Positions 36,201 to 47,649 of a stretch of 64,000 nucleotides of DNA are shown here, in pieces (the stretch's first letter is position 1; each line of letters starts with the position of its first letter). Made by a program: the position numbers and the translations under genes. The DNA is taken from contig NC_058338.1 in NCBI RefSeq assembly GCF_905475395.1, positions 90,877,435 through 90,941,434 on the forward strand. The letters run 5' to 3'. The stretch comes from Chrysoperla carnea (Eukaryota; Arthropoda; Insecta; Neuroptera; Chrysopidae). The notes under the pieces were generated by a model, which saw only the letters and a program-made list of their open reading frames with translations, did no database searches and was not told the origin of the DNA.

Positions 36201-39200
36201 GCCTGAATATAGGTTGTTTTAGTTATAGATTTGCGACTTATAAATAAAATGATGTTTTATCAAATTAAATATTATCGAGCGAAATTTTGTGACTTTTCTT
36301 TAATCATCGGTCCACTTACCAGAACGTTTTTGTTACGAAGTTGCTTGACCCATGTTAGGAAACACTGTTCAAGTTTAGGATGTTCTGATAAACGTACACG
36401 TTTTAGTTTTGCTTGTCCTTTAAAACATTGTGATTGAATTTTATCTTTATTCTGAATTATTCTACAAAGAGTAGAATTTGGTACATTAAGTGATCCCACT
36501 TTCATAAACGGGTATTAACTTATTAAGTTTTTTAAAGTACTGATAACGATTTGAGCCTTTGTTTCGAAATTTTTCAAATAAACATCCGTACGATAGTAAA
36601 GCAAAACTAAAACTGAGGGTCATTGAGGCTCAAAATTAGTTAAGTGCAGAATTTGAGGGTAGAATAAGAATAAATAAGTAAACAAACAAAACTATGTTAT
36701 TTTAGTTCTCAGTTACAGAGGTTAACGCATATAAAATTCACTCGCTGTCTCAGTTATAGAGGTAACCATGATGATGAAATCGAAAGAACGAATCCCAAAT
36801 ATAGAAGTTTGCTTCGTCCCACTAACAGAGGTAATACAGTGCCAAAGTGTTGGGACCTCTGCATGAATTTCAGTTTAGAAGGTTTCTCACTTATCCAGGT
36901 TCCACTTAACCAAATTTCACTGTATTTCTAAATTATTTTTATGGAATCAAAATTACATTTTTTCAGAGTGATAACTGTTTCAAATAAGAATTTCCGGTAT
37001 GAATTATCGAATACTCAAGTTTCCGATGAAAAATATCATGTTATTGATAACACAAATGATTTGTTGACTATGTGGAAATCGTCCGTTCGTGGTGTTACAG
37101 AAAGGTAAGAATTTTTATATCTCTTTATAAAATATTCGCTGTTCTCGCAAGGAGTCTTTCTTTGATCCCTGAGGCGGCTCAAAACCTTGGCTCCGCATCA
37201 CAGAAAAGCATGAATACAAGCTTTATCGGTTTCCGAGTATTTTTCCCATTTTCAGGGGAGATGCAATGTAAAAGTTGAAGTTTTTCGATTTTTCCCTTTG
37301 GTTTTAAGCAATCCTTGTCGAATGCCGAAAATCGTATCTTTCTAGCACGTCTAGAAGTGCCTTAAAATTTGTATCGGTATGTTGGTCAGTCAGTTTCGAA
37401 TAGTCGGTTGTTTTTGAAGATGAGAAATGCTCCCTCTTGCATTACTTCCAAATCATCCCATGCGCAATTTCGATTACAAAAAATAATGATATCATCTGAA
37501 TAATTACTATCTTACTTCTTCTTACCAGAAAATCACACTTAGCAGCATTTTTTTTTCTAATTTTTCTATTCTATAAAATATTTTTAGATACATAAATCGA
37601 TTAGGTATCAATATTGGAGAAACAGATGTCGTAATTCATGCTCTGTTATTAACTGGCCGCTCTTATATATTCGGTATAAATAACAAATTTACATTGGAGA
37701 AACAATGGTCAAATATGGCGGATAGTTTCCCATATCAGGTCACTGTGCAAGATATAAAAGTATACGATCCAAATTATGTGCAATATAAGAATGTAAATGA
37801 AGTTTATCCTATTAGTAGTAAATGTTTTATGCTTGGTATTCCACATTATGGTTCTGAGGGAGTGGTATGTATGATACGGCTGGCTCTACAGAATCTTTAT
37901 GGAAAATTACTTTCGACCAAATTGGCTGAAAATAAAAACTGGCATAATAGAGTATTCTACTTTGTTTGAAAAAGTACTTCAAAATGTTGATTTTCCAAAA
38001 ACAAATTAGTAATTAATACACATTATTTTTGCCTATATGATGTCACATAATGGCGGCTCTTGTTTTGGGTCACGTGATATACTGAGTAAAAATTACGACT
38101 TTTAATTTTAATATAATAAAACAATAATGTGATTTTATGATTCAAAATCAGAATATTTAAGTATATTTCTACTACGTTGAATCAAATTTTTAGCAAAAAT
38201 AGCCGAGCCAATCTGCCATAACGATTCTGCTGGATAATTTATTTATTTTTATTGATATTGGGTGATATATTTATTTTGGTATATTTTAGATTATTAGTCA
38301 TAATGATATTAAGCAAACTGGTCGAATAAAAGTTGCTATAACTGCATTCCCTGAACCAGATTTTACAAAGGTTCGAGACATGGAAAAAGAATTAGAAGTA
38401 CAATATATGTCCAGTTACAAAGCATCTCAACGTTTAGGTGAGTTAACAAGCGATTAAAGATATCGTATTTCTATGAGAAAATCTAAAAATAACATCAAAA
38501 TTATCATAAACCGAAAATTTGAGCTTCATTACGAACTTTTAATACAATGAGTAAGGCTTAAAAAAGTGTCGAAAGTGGAAAAGTGAGGAAACAGCACCAA
38601 TTTTAATGTAACTTTTTGTAACGTCTTTATAGGAATCCAAGAACATTAAGCCACCTTAACCTAGTCATAAAGGGGTATAGTGTTCCAGTGGGGGGCGTAT
38701 GTGGTCAAAATTTTTTTCAAATGTTTATTTTGGCTTAAAATTGTCATCTAGTATATATTTTTAGTCGTGAATTCGAATCCGTCGTCAGATTACACGAATT
38801 CTGTTGTCAGATGTCAGATTACACGAATTTGCCGTGCCATTTTTGGCCAATAATTTCTTTTTTTTTGTCACAAAAACGGCAATCTAAATATTTATCGTCC
38901 AGATTTTGCTCTAGGAGGTATTTTTGGACGCTGATTACGAATTCGCTGCTCGATTACACGAATTTTATGATTTGTAATCAGCGAACATAAATACCCCTTA
39001 GAGCACATACAGTTTGGACGACAAATACTTAGTTTATTTTCGGAATACGTGGCAGAATCCGTGTAATCTGACGTTAGATCTGTAATCAGCGAACAAAAAT
39101 ACTCTTTAGAGCACAATTTGGACGGTAAATACTTCGACGTATGTGTGACAAAAAAATGAAATTATAAACCCAAAAATGGCACGATTTTTGGAAAACGTGA

Positions 39201-42200
39201 TAGAAAATCTGTGCAATCTGATATCGGATTCGTATTCAGCGACCAACAAATACCTAATAGAGGATAATTTTAAGCCAAAATGCCCCCTTCTGGTTGGGTT
39301 AAGTTAGCTGAATGTCCTTTGGGATCCTATAAAGACGTTACCAAAACTTTTATTAAAATTGGTGTTGTTTCCTAACTTTTCCGATGCATCCCGGCTTGTT
39401 AGTTGTACTATCACATTCTAAAATCACGAATATCCAAGAAAATAATTAGCTTCATTTTGATTTTTGTTATTGTTAATTTTAAAAAATTTGTTAAATTTTT
39501 AGCAATTAGTACGAATTTATTCTCTCGAATAACTGGTTGTGTTTTTGTGATACCTGGTGAACGTGTATCGACTGTACCAGAAAATGTATGCCGAACAAAT
39601 ATTGGTTTAAATTTGAAATTTAATAAACGTAATGAAGAAATCCCTGGATATACAAAACGGGATGGCAATCAATGGTTATATTCATTGAAGGCAATACAAT
39701 TGGTTCGAGATTATATGGAATTCTCTCCCGAATTGTTTATCTATATGGCAGATCACCCACAATCGAATGTATTTTTTGAGGCTGAAATATTTCCAACGCA
39801 AGTTGGGTATGTAAAGATTAAAAAAAAAAATAAAATAAAATAAAATAAACACATTACCACTCCTTTGCGTTGCTTAGTCGCGTAAAAATAAAGTTCTGTA
39901 TGAGATTGAATTGTATTATTTTTAATATTTTTTTTTAGAGAGGATAAAATTAAAGAAATCGCAGCCTGGATTATAAAACAACCGTACAATTCTATTGAAC
40001 GACAAATAACGGGAAGTAAATTATTAGATCCTGAAATTGTGTCACAAATTGAAAAAGCTACGGATGAACATTTCTTATCAAATAAAGGTCGTAAAGCTAT
40101 CACGATGCAAGTGAAACCACGTCTTCTGTATATGGTAAATATTGAATTTTATTTCTTGAAAAATTATCCTTTACCGTTTTTTTACCATTTCGGTCACCCC
40201 TTTCACCTGATCCTATCATTTCCAAAGCAAGATGTTCCGTAATTTACCGAGCCAAGGAATGGCTACGACAAATCCATCTTGATTACTTGGACTTTGCGTA
40301 AGGCATGTGACAGCCCAAACTGTGTATAAGCACGGCTAGGCCATTAGACTGTGCTCGCCTCAAATTCGTTAGAGCATAGTTGAAGGGTGGTGGGGTTTGA
40401 AGGGTGGTGGGGTTCCCGACAGGAAGGATACTGTCGACTGAAATACCACCTTCTTAACATGATGATCTCCGATTTTCCCACTTGTAGGGCCTGTTATTTG
40501 CACCTGCAGAATTCTGCAGGGCGTCAGGTTTAGAATGTTTGGGTCCGAAACTTTGGATTCATCAATCCTGGGATAAATCCCGCCAGAGAAGCTGTGGGCT
40601 TTCTGCATGGCATTTGGAATCGACATAATCTTATATAGCTTTATCTGCTTAAAATAGCATCTCTTACCCAAAGACGTCTCCCTTTCGGGTGTCAGGTTGT
40701 TCTCAAGGAGAGCACAGAGGACTCCTTGGTCTAGTTGCTACGGACCCATTTTATCTTATGTAATATCTTCGGAAACGAATCTCATAATGCAGGGGGTTTT
40801 TAGGGCGAAAAATTGATCTAGCTAGGGGTCATTTTTAGAAAACGTCGTTTTATCTCGGAAACGTCTCCAACGATTTTTATGAAATTTATTGTGGGTGGCG
40901 TTTTGGGGGGCGAAAAATCGATCTAGCTAGGTTTCATTTTTAAAAAACGTCGTTTTATCTCGGAAACTTTAATCTTGGAAACGGCTCAAACGTTTTTCAT
41001 GAAACAGTGCAGGGCGTTTTGGGGGCGAAAAAACGATCTAGCTAGATTTCATTTTTAGAAAACGTCGCTTATAATTTCAAAAAAACACGATTTTACCAAA
41101 AAAATAAATAAATAACGAGCAAAGCTCGGTCATCCAGGTACTTTATTATTCAGGTAAAAAAATACCGAATAGATTTTGGTCTAAAGTCATAATTTACAAC
41201 AGATACAATCTTCATAATTATATAAAATTTCTTTGTGATTTATTTTTAGCCAAATATAAACATGGGTTCATTGTGTCCCGATTCAAAAGCAACATTTTAT
41301 TTATATGATCGTGTCGTATTTGTACGTGAATGTTATACTGTACCGGTTGGACTAAAAGGAACAGTAATTGGGATACATGAACAACAAACAACAAATTCTT
41401 GTACAAACGATCAACCGATACTTTTATACGATGTTGTCTTCGATCAGGAGTTTAATGGTGGTTTAACATTGAATTGTTCTCCAAATCGTGGTTATCGAAT
41501 ATCTGCACAATCTTTGATTAATATTTCATATGGTGTTCGACTAGAAAGGATAAAAACTGGTGGAAATAACGGTAAAATCTCTTATTAGAATAGGGTATTC
41601 TACTATTTTTGAAAAACTACTTCAAAATGTTGATTTTGCTAATAAAAAGCCACCAAAAGTTTATTTCCGATAAAATACACACATTTTATGCCAAAAACTT
41701 AAATTAAATTTTAAACCTTTTTTAAACTGTCAAAAACGCGGGCATCCAATTTGGTGTCGTAATATCGGTATCATTATACGAAATAACACAGATAAGTTTG
41801 ACAGATATATTAATAGACATCCGATTATAATAAATATAAATACTTATTATCTATGGATATATTATACCCAGCTGTCTACACTGAACTAACTGATGGTATA
41901 TGGCTCATACCGATATGACATCACAGCAGGGTTTGTCCGCGTTTTAGGTCACGTGACAGTTTAAAAATTATGATTTTTAATTTTAATATTTTAAAAGAAA
42001 AATGTGCTTTTATGACTCGAAATCAAAATATTTAAGTATATATTTACATAAATTTTAACTTTTTTCAAATTTCATAATTTATTTTTGACTAACGATAAAA
42101 CCCTATTATGCATCTTATTAAAATATATCCCCTTCAGGACCCACAATAAAATATTTAGCTAGATTATAAAATTATTATAAATTAGCTAGGCCGGCGTCGA

Positions 42201-45200
42201 TTGCTTTGGCAACCCTCTTCAGTAACATTACTTAAAAATAAAAATAAATTACCAAAATACGTTAAAAATAAAGTAAAATAGATCTGCAATGCTCTAAAAT
42301 TTTTAATATTTTATTATTTGGGTTTAGGGCGTTGTAGTTCTATTTTTATTTTTTATTTTTAAGTAATGCTACTGAAGAGGGTTGCCAAAGCAATCGAAAC
42401 CGGTCTAGCTAATTAATAATAATTTTATAATCTAGCTAAATATTTTTATTGTGGGTCTTGAAGGGAATATATTTTAACAAAATGCATACATAATACAGCC
42501 CACAGAAAAATGCTAATCTTAATTTGAATAATTATTTATGTTTTTAGCTGATCAAAAACAAAGTAACTCGTGGAAAGGAAAAGATTCAAATACTGCTAGC
42601 ATTAATTCATGGAGAATAAAAGATACAAATCAATCTGCTCACATGAGTACATGGAAAGGAAAAGATTCAAATTCACAATCTCCCAATATAAATTCGTGGA
42701 GAGGGAAGGATTCAAATTCACAACCAAATTCAGCATTTGCTGTTTGGAATAATAATGTAGATAATATCGATCGAAGATCATCACATCAAGTCCTACAAAA
42801 TTATCCTGCCCCAACTAATGTTAAACAAATTGAGTCAAGGCTAAGTGGACCTCCTATTAATTTACCTCGAGAAACAGGACCTCCAATGAATTTACCTAAA
42901 GAAACGGGATCATCAATTTTACCGAAAGAATCTGGACCACCAGTTAATTTATCAAAAACGAATGTTTCAAGGAAAAAGGATCAAAAACAAGGTTTATCAG
43001 AATTTCAAGCTATTTGGAATGAGTTACATCAATTGGGCGTAAGTATATTTTTCGTTTATATAAAAAATATCTTCCGCAAAGTTTTATACAATTTGTTTTT
43101 GTTTTCTAGAAAAATATGCATGGCCCAAAAGATGAGAAACCTCCTCAAACGATCGTTAGTAATCCGCCAAATCCTGTAAATAATGTACCGGAAAATAAAA
43201 ATAATGAAAATAAATCGATTTTACCGGTTAAATCTCCTGCGAAGTCAAATGAAAATAATAGTTTTAAAAAAATTGAGGTATAATTTCTTTTTTGATATAT
43301 CTCCAAATTTTTTTTTCATAATTTTTCTGTATTTTTTAGGATCCAAATAGCAGTACTGAATTATTAAAAATTATGTTGAAAATTAAGGACGATAATAAAA
43401 GTAAGGAAGAAGAACCGTCACCCATAAAATATACTAATTTTGAAAAAACTGACACGTCCACGCCAAAAAAAATTAGTATTGAAGAATTATTTAAGGTATG
43501 TTACAATAATAGTTCTCTCCTATGGGCGTCAATGTGTCCACTTTCGTCCCGCTATATATATAAATCAAATATGGTGGAAGCGATGAGAAAATCTGGACGG
43601 CACTAACCTTATCATACAATGTCATCCAAACTAACCGTGAATGCAAAATTTCAGGTTAATTGGTTGACGATAACTGCTTCAAAATTGAGTTGTAAGATTC
43701 CACCCGCACAAACATACATACATACATTGCAAGTTAAATAAAAGCTTGTAACTAAGTTCAGCCAGCATTGCGTTATACAGTATTAAAACATTTGCAGTTT
43801 TTTGCAAAGTCAATTATTTTTCAGATTGTTTTTTTAAAATGAATATTTTTGGCACCTCTTCCAGCGCATTAATAAAAACTTTGACCCAAAATATCTTAGC
43901 ATTCATCATCGATTTTTCTAGGTAATTTCTAACTTAAATTATAATTTTATTTTAGCATGCAACTGTATCAGCCGAAAAAAATCGAATTTCTATTAATCAA
44001 CAACAAGTACCTGTAAAAAGCTATACAATTGAATTATTAAATCGATATCAATTATTAGGATTAGGAATACCACGATATACGTATATACTTAGCGGTCCAG
44101 AAAATTTAATTCATGCACAAATTGTTTTACCAAATGGTAAACGTTTAATTGGTGCTGTATGTCCAACAAGGGAACAAGCATCGGAAAGTGTTGCTCAATT
44201 AGCCCTGTTAGATCATTCATTAATGGATGTCGTTACGAATTATACAAATCAACCGAATTCATCATTACCATCCCCACCACAACAATGGTTTCAACGGAAT
44301 GTTCATATGCAGCAGCATAATAATTCGGGACGAAAGGGGAATCAACATAATCAAAATTATTTTAAGGTATGTTCTTAGTTATATTTTGTAAGTTATCATA
44401 TTATTGGAGTTTATTGGAGTTTGCTCCTTAAGAATCGATTGTCATAAAAACGTCCGGTATGAAAAAAATACGAGAAGTAATATCTAGTGATCGAATGACT
44501 TCTTTATGCTTTTGGTGCGCACCTTTCACTTTTTAATAATGAACGTATATAACTTTTATACTTGTGTGCTGTCGACAAATCATCTATCGTTTGAAACTGA
44601 CAATAACCTGACGGGAATATCACACAGTGTAGTTATTACCCATTAATACAGAATGACTAGATAGCCAACGTACATCGTACGTCTTCTCACTCTACTCCAT
44701 AACTGGTAATCGATGGATGAACACTTTAAATTAGAAAGTTGTTATTGATTAAAAAGGTAACATTTTTTGTTTGAAACATTTTTCCCCAAATCGTACAGTT
44801 TAAGCAAAAACGGATTGAAAAGTTTTTCTCAAAATGGTTTTTTTGTATCAAAATTGTTATTTTGTATAATCTGCGAAATCTAGACACTCTTCGAAAAAAA
44901 ATTTCCACAAAATACAATAAAAGTTATTTTTTTTTCTATAAAGACCATTTTTGTTAAAATTGAATGAACAAACTCACAAAAAGCTAGATTTTTGCTATCA
45001 ATTACTGTCTAAATTATTCGGTTTACCAAAAAAAGTTTCAAAAAAAAAAATGTTTGCGTATATATAAAGAACAACTTTCTAATTTAAAGCGTTCATCTAA
45101 TGTTTGTCAGCTATGAATCAGAGTGAGGTTTTAATTGAACCTGAAAACTTAGATCGAATTCGATGCCGTTATAAGATATGTGTCTTTGTAACTAACATTT

Positions 45201-46836
45201 TTCGTTTGAAGAATTTTCCTCGATTAAATTTATTTATCGAGTTTCAAGTATATATATTAACTTAAAAAAGACACCCTGAATATTTATTTATAAAAAGTTT
45301 ATATTGATGGATCGTATCGTATTTTTTGTCATGGTGATTTTTCGGTGTCTTATTTTCGTATCCTTTTCAGTCAAACGCACGCGGCGGAGGAAATCATGAA
45401 AATTTCCCAAATGATAAGCGAAATACAAATTATTTTAAAAAAGATTTTCAACAAGATTTGTCAAAAGACAAAAAATCAAAAGATAATAATAAACCATTAG
45501 AGCAACAACGAAGTAATACATCCGCGTCTGATGTGTGTAGTACGTTTGTTCCACTTCAAGCAGTTAAACAACATCGCAATCGTGCAATGTCCGGTGGTTC
45601 AGAAATGAAAAGTCCAACAAAAAGTACAAATCGAACTGTTCATACAGAAAATAATCGCCATAAATCCACTACTGATAATTCGAATAATTCACAGACTGTT
45701 AGTAATAATACTGAAAAGGTAAGTTATTGCTTTCTATCTCAGAAATAATAAGTTTACGGCAGGCGTGCTATTAGATCATTCATTTTCATAGAATGGCTGT
45801 AATAGAGAACCGTATAAAAATCGTCATATCTCGGACTCCAGGACCAGTCACACTTTATACAAATTGTTCGACTGCCTTATTAAAAGGTTGCTTAAAGAAG
45901 ATAAAAACAAATATTTGTGTGGTCTTGGGTTCGTAGGACCCATCGTGTAAACAAAAAATATATAATTTGAATTAAAGCATATTATTGGTCTTGATCCAAA
46001 TTTTCTGGAAAATACAATATTCTCGTCAGAATGGTTCATTAGCTGATTTGTTATCTTGATGATTTGGACCTTCTTCTTTACATTATTTTATTCGCTTATT
46101 TTTCACATAAAAAACACCTACTTTTCCAATAAAAGTCAATGGAACTAGCCACTCGAAGCTTCTTCTTAAGTGGAGAGAAAATGAATACTTGTTTTCTGAC
46201 AAAATTAGTGTCGTCACGGGTAAACTATGATGTTGATAAAAAAATATTTCGTACAAAAGTTGTTTATTTTATTACAAGGGACATTTTTTACATTTTAACT
46301 TTTGTTGTATCTCTTACGGTTTGCAAGATAGGTCCTACGAAGCCAAGACCCAAGATCGCATAAATTTTTTTCTCGGAAACGACGGGTTTCTGTTTGTTTT
46401 TGAAAGTTGATGGACCACCGTCGACAATTGAGGGGGTTAGCGAAAAACCTTAAGAGGTTGTTGAGGGACCTAAAAAATTTGTAGAAGTGTCCCGCTTCGA
46501 AAATTTTCGTATACGAAAACATCGTTAGACCATACATTGACAATATTCTTTCAAACTTTCAGCCATTCTGAAATGACTGCCAAATATTACGCCTGACCCT
46601 AGAGCTATAAAAATTGTTCCATGTCAAAATCCCCGTTAGAAAACAATTACATTTAGATTATTGGTGAAGATTAAATCACTAACTTTCATTCGTTTATTTT
46701 TTTCTAGAAAAATGAAGCAAAACAAAAAAATACTACAGAATCTACAAACAATAGTAGTAATAATACTCGAAAACAAAATCGACAGAAAAAATGGCGTATT
46801 GCAGCAAACTTTAGTAACGCGGTTGTGAATGAATAA
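27212..46836 (+). CDS. XRN1: 5'-3' exoribonuclease 1 (XRN1/pacman), 22 exons, complete
   Basis: Exons: 27212-27286, 28701-28832, 29846-29940, 30021-30399, 31234-31395, 31802-31922, 31992-32254, 32366-32487, 33948-34314, 35549-36006, 36967-37104, 37588-37864, 38290-38437, 39503-39806, 39939-40134, 41250-41571, 42548-43038, 43110-43277, 43340-43495, 43956-44366, 45371-45718, 46708-46836. Joined: 5262 bp, 1753 residues, no stop. The start [15 protein letters not shown] is the family signature. The acidic metal ligands fall at D35, D86, E176, E178, D206 and D208, and GNDFIPHLP at 289-297. The SH3-like part ([12 protein letters not shown], about 1096) precedes a low-complexity tail with four W(K/R)GKDSN-type repeats, a GPP.NLP repeat, a dsRBD-like block (exon 20) and a basic C-end ([10 protein letters not shown]). 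Known role: cytoplasmic degradation of decapped mRNA. AATAAA at 46961-46966. Confidence 0.97.
28057..28624. mobile_element. Inverted-repeat MITE in XRN1 intron 1
   Basis: The outer pair CCAGCCACGGATATCC (about 28070) and GGATATCCGTGGCTGG (about 28598), and the inner pair 'cagtttggcaactatctcg' (28239) and 'cgagatggttgccaaactg' (28549), make long imperfect inverted repeats. The homology continues through 'tagccatttaaaatatatga'. No coding frame and no clear target duplication. Confidence 0.75.
30420..31190. mobile_element. Decayed DNA-transposon fragment in XRN1 intron 4
   Basis: Begins near GGGTGCGCCAAATTTAATG and ends near GGCACACCATTTACAT. Two internal blocks around CGTTCTCTAAATGCGT (30547 and 30759) are repeated. 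The minus strand near 31070 reads in part [20 protein letters not shown], which resembles a transposase helix-turn-helix start, but with no confirmed family. Confidence 0.35.
32640..33740 (+). mobile_element. Helitron-like composite in XRN1 intron 8
   Basis: Holds GACGACCGAGCTTTGCTCGG (about 32660), 'caagaattgctcgtttaaa' (about 33025), a family-F block (33050-33490) and a Helitron-type end: a CCACCGCGAAGTGTGG hairpin followed by CACAGCTAG ending at 33740. Pieces of the same family lie at 40790-41155 (-), 49680-49790 (-) and 53140-53580 (+). The boundaries and number of insertions are not resolved. Confidence 0.45.
34440..35548. other. XRN1 intron 9, repeat remnants
   Basis: A family-D tail lies at about 34640-34830 (ACCCGTGAGGGCGCAAATTA ... 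TATGCAGGGTATTTCAATAA). A perfect short palindrome (AACCATGAAGGTT / AACCTTCATGGTT-like) sits at about 35020-35057. The rest is unassigned. Confidence 0.45.
36087..36922 (-). mobile_element. Tigger/pogo transposon remnant in XRN1 intron 10
   Basis: Termini CAGTGAAACC (36087) and GGTTCCACTTAACCAAATTT + CACTG (to 36922) are the CAGTG inverted ends typical of pogo/Tigger elements. The minus strand 36505-36272 reads 77 residues, with [35 protein letters not shown] and [17 protein letters not shown]. These match the CENP-B-type DNA-binding domain of Tigger transposases. The DDE catalytic part is missing, so it is a deletion derivative. The TA target is visible only on the right (the left flank is GAAA). 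Confidence 0.85.
37960..38185 (+). repeat. Family-A repeat (partial) in XRN1 intron 12
   Basis: Starts with AGAGTATTCTACTTTG (37949) and 'acttcaaaatgttgatttt', shared with 41588-41640, then 'gggtcacgtgatatactgag'. The middle is deleted relative to the 41.6-kb copy. Confidence 0.6.
38562..39385. mobile_element. Inverted-repeat element in XRN1 intron 13
   Basis: The left 'gtggaaaagtgaggaaacag' plus CACCAATTTTAA matches the inverted right 'ttaaaattggtgttgtttcc'. AACGTCTTTATAGGA (left) and TCCTATAAAGACGTT (right) extend the inversion to about 100 bp. The interior repeats a module TTGTAATCAGCGAACA...TTAGAGCACA at least three times. No transposase. Confidence 0.75.
40230..41155 (-). mobile_element. 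Family-F repeat followed by Helitron-like fragment, XRN1 intron 15
   Basis: 40230-40765 is the inverted counterpart of the family-F blocks at 33050 and 4260. From 40790 the block 'gatctagctaggtttcattt' plus AAAACGTCGTTTTATCTCGG is repeated three times in tandem (40816, 40919, 41034). The end 'acgagcaaagctcggtcatcc' (41117) matches, inverted, the GACCGAGCTTTGCTCG hairpin at 32660. Confidence 0.55.
41585..42106 (+). repeat. Family-A repeat, most complete copy, XRN1 intron 16
   Basis: Runs from TAGAATAGGGTATTCTACTA to 'acgataaaaccctatt'; the terminal AATAGGG and CCCTATT are inverted. A near full-length inverted copy is at 1249-1665. No coding capacity. Confidence 0.7.
42107..42489. mobile_element. 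Second foldback element with hammerhead-like motif, XRN1 intron 16
   Basis: Arms of about 140-150 bp are inverted: TATGCAT...TTAAAATATAT..CC, then GACCCACAATAAAAT, TTAGCTAGATTATAAAATTA and the GGTTGCCAAAGCAATCG core, separated by a roughly 90-bp AT-rich centre. It directly abuts the family-A repeat. A clear target duplication was not found. It is unrelated in sequence to the element at 25408-25739 but has the same architecture. Confidence 0.8.
42368..42409 (+). ncRNA. Hammerhead-ribozyme-like motif (right arm of second foldback)
   Basis: GCTA then CTGAAGA (42372-42378), stem II GGTTGC-CAAA-GCAATC (one extra G after CTGAAGA), GAAA, a self-complementary ACCGGT as minimal stem III, then C (42405) giving the classic GUC cleavage triplet. 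TAGC directly after pairs with the GCTA before the core as stem I. The left arm has the same motif on the minus strand (about 42225-42190), but GAAACCGGTC is replaced there by GACGCCGGCC, so that copy should be inactive. Confidence 0.5.
43496..43955. other. XRN1 intron 19
   Basis: About 460 bp with no recognised gene; contains 'ggttaattggttgacgataac' and other pieces resembling dispersed repeats, not assigned. Confidence 0.4.
44367..45370. other. XRN1 intron 20
   Basis: The two blocks 'aactttaaattagaaagttg' (44724) and 'caactttctaatttaaagcg' (45072) are inverted, suggesting a foldback remnant of about 370 bp (44720-45092). Nothing coding is seen. Confidence 0.5.
45719..46707. repeat. XRN1 intron 21 with family-D fragments
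   Basis: Pieces at about 45840-45960 and 46140-46370 carry the family-D blocks 'ttttgttgtatctcttacgg' plus TTTGCAAGATAGGTCCTACG. The rest is unassigned. Confidence 0.5.
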
Positions 46837-46961
46837 GGAAAAACAAAACAAAAATAATGCATTTTTTTTCATGATTTATTTAAATTAAGTATTTTTTCAA
46901 TTATGTTTCAATTATAATTAAAAAAATTTGACCCTCCTTTATTTAGCAATTATTTTATTTA

Positions 46962-47003
<42 letters not shown>

Positions 47004-47649
47004 ATTTGTTTAAAGATTTTACAACCTTTTACAAAGAATTCCTAGACATTAAACAACAAAAAAAACACAAAAATATATGTAAGAAAAACAAGAAAAAATC
47101 AAACTCAAAAGAACAGAAAAAATAAAAATTCTAGAAATAATCAAAATGATTGGAAAAAAAATTAGCAATAAAAGTATACAATCATATTAATTCATAATGG
47201 AAAAAAAAATATAAATTCTAAACCTAGAATGACAAATTTCTTCATTCATTCAAAAGAAAAGACCTTATCATGAGAATTGTTTGTAGAAAATAAAAAACTT
47301 TTTTTATATGTGAAATAGTTTCACCGTATAACAAACATATAAAAAATTATTTTATTTCAAATTATGTTTCAAATTTCAAGATTTATTTTATTTTTATGAA
47401 ATTTTAATTTAAGTTTTGTATTGTGATACCTTTTAATTTTTGATTCTGTGGGAAAATACCTCAGATTTGATTTTGAAAAGTTAAGAAAGAAAAAAAATTG
47501 TATACAGAATAAAAAGGGAAAAAATTTTATTAAAAAAAAGAGTTCAATAGACAATGGTCGCGTTCATAAAATTTTTTTATAATTCAATTAAGACTTTGGT
47601 TTTTCATTAATAATACAGTATTGTACAGAACAAAATAATAGGATAGAGA

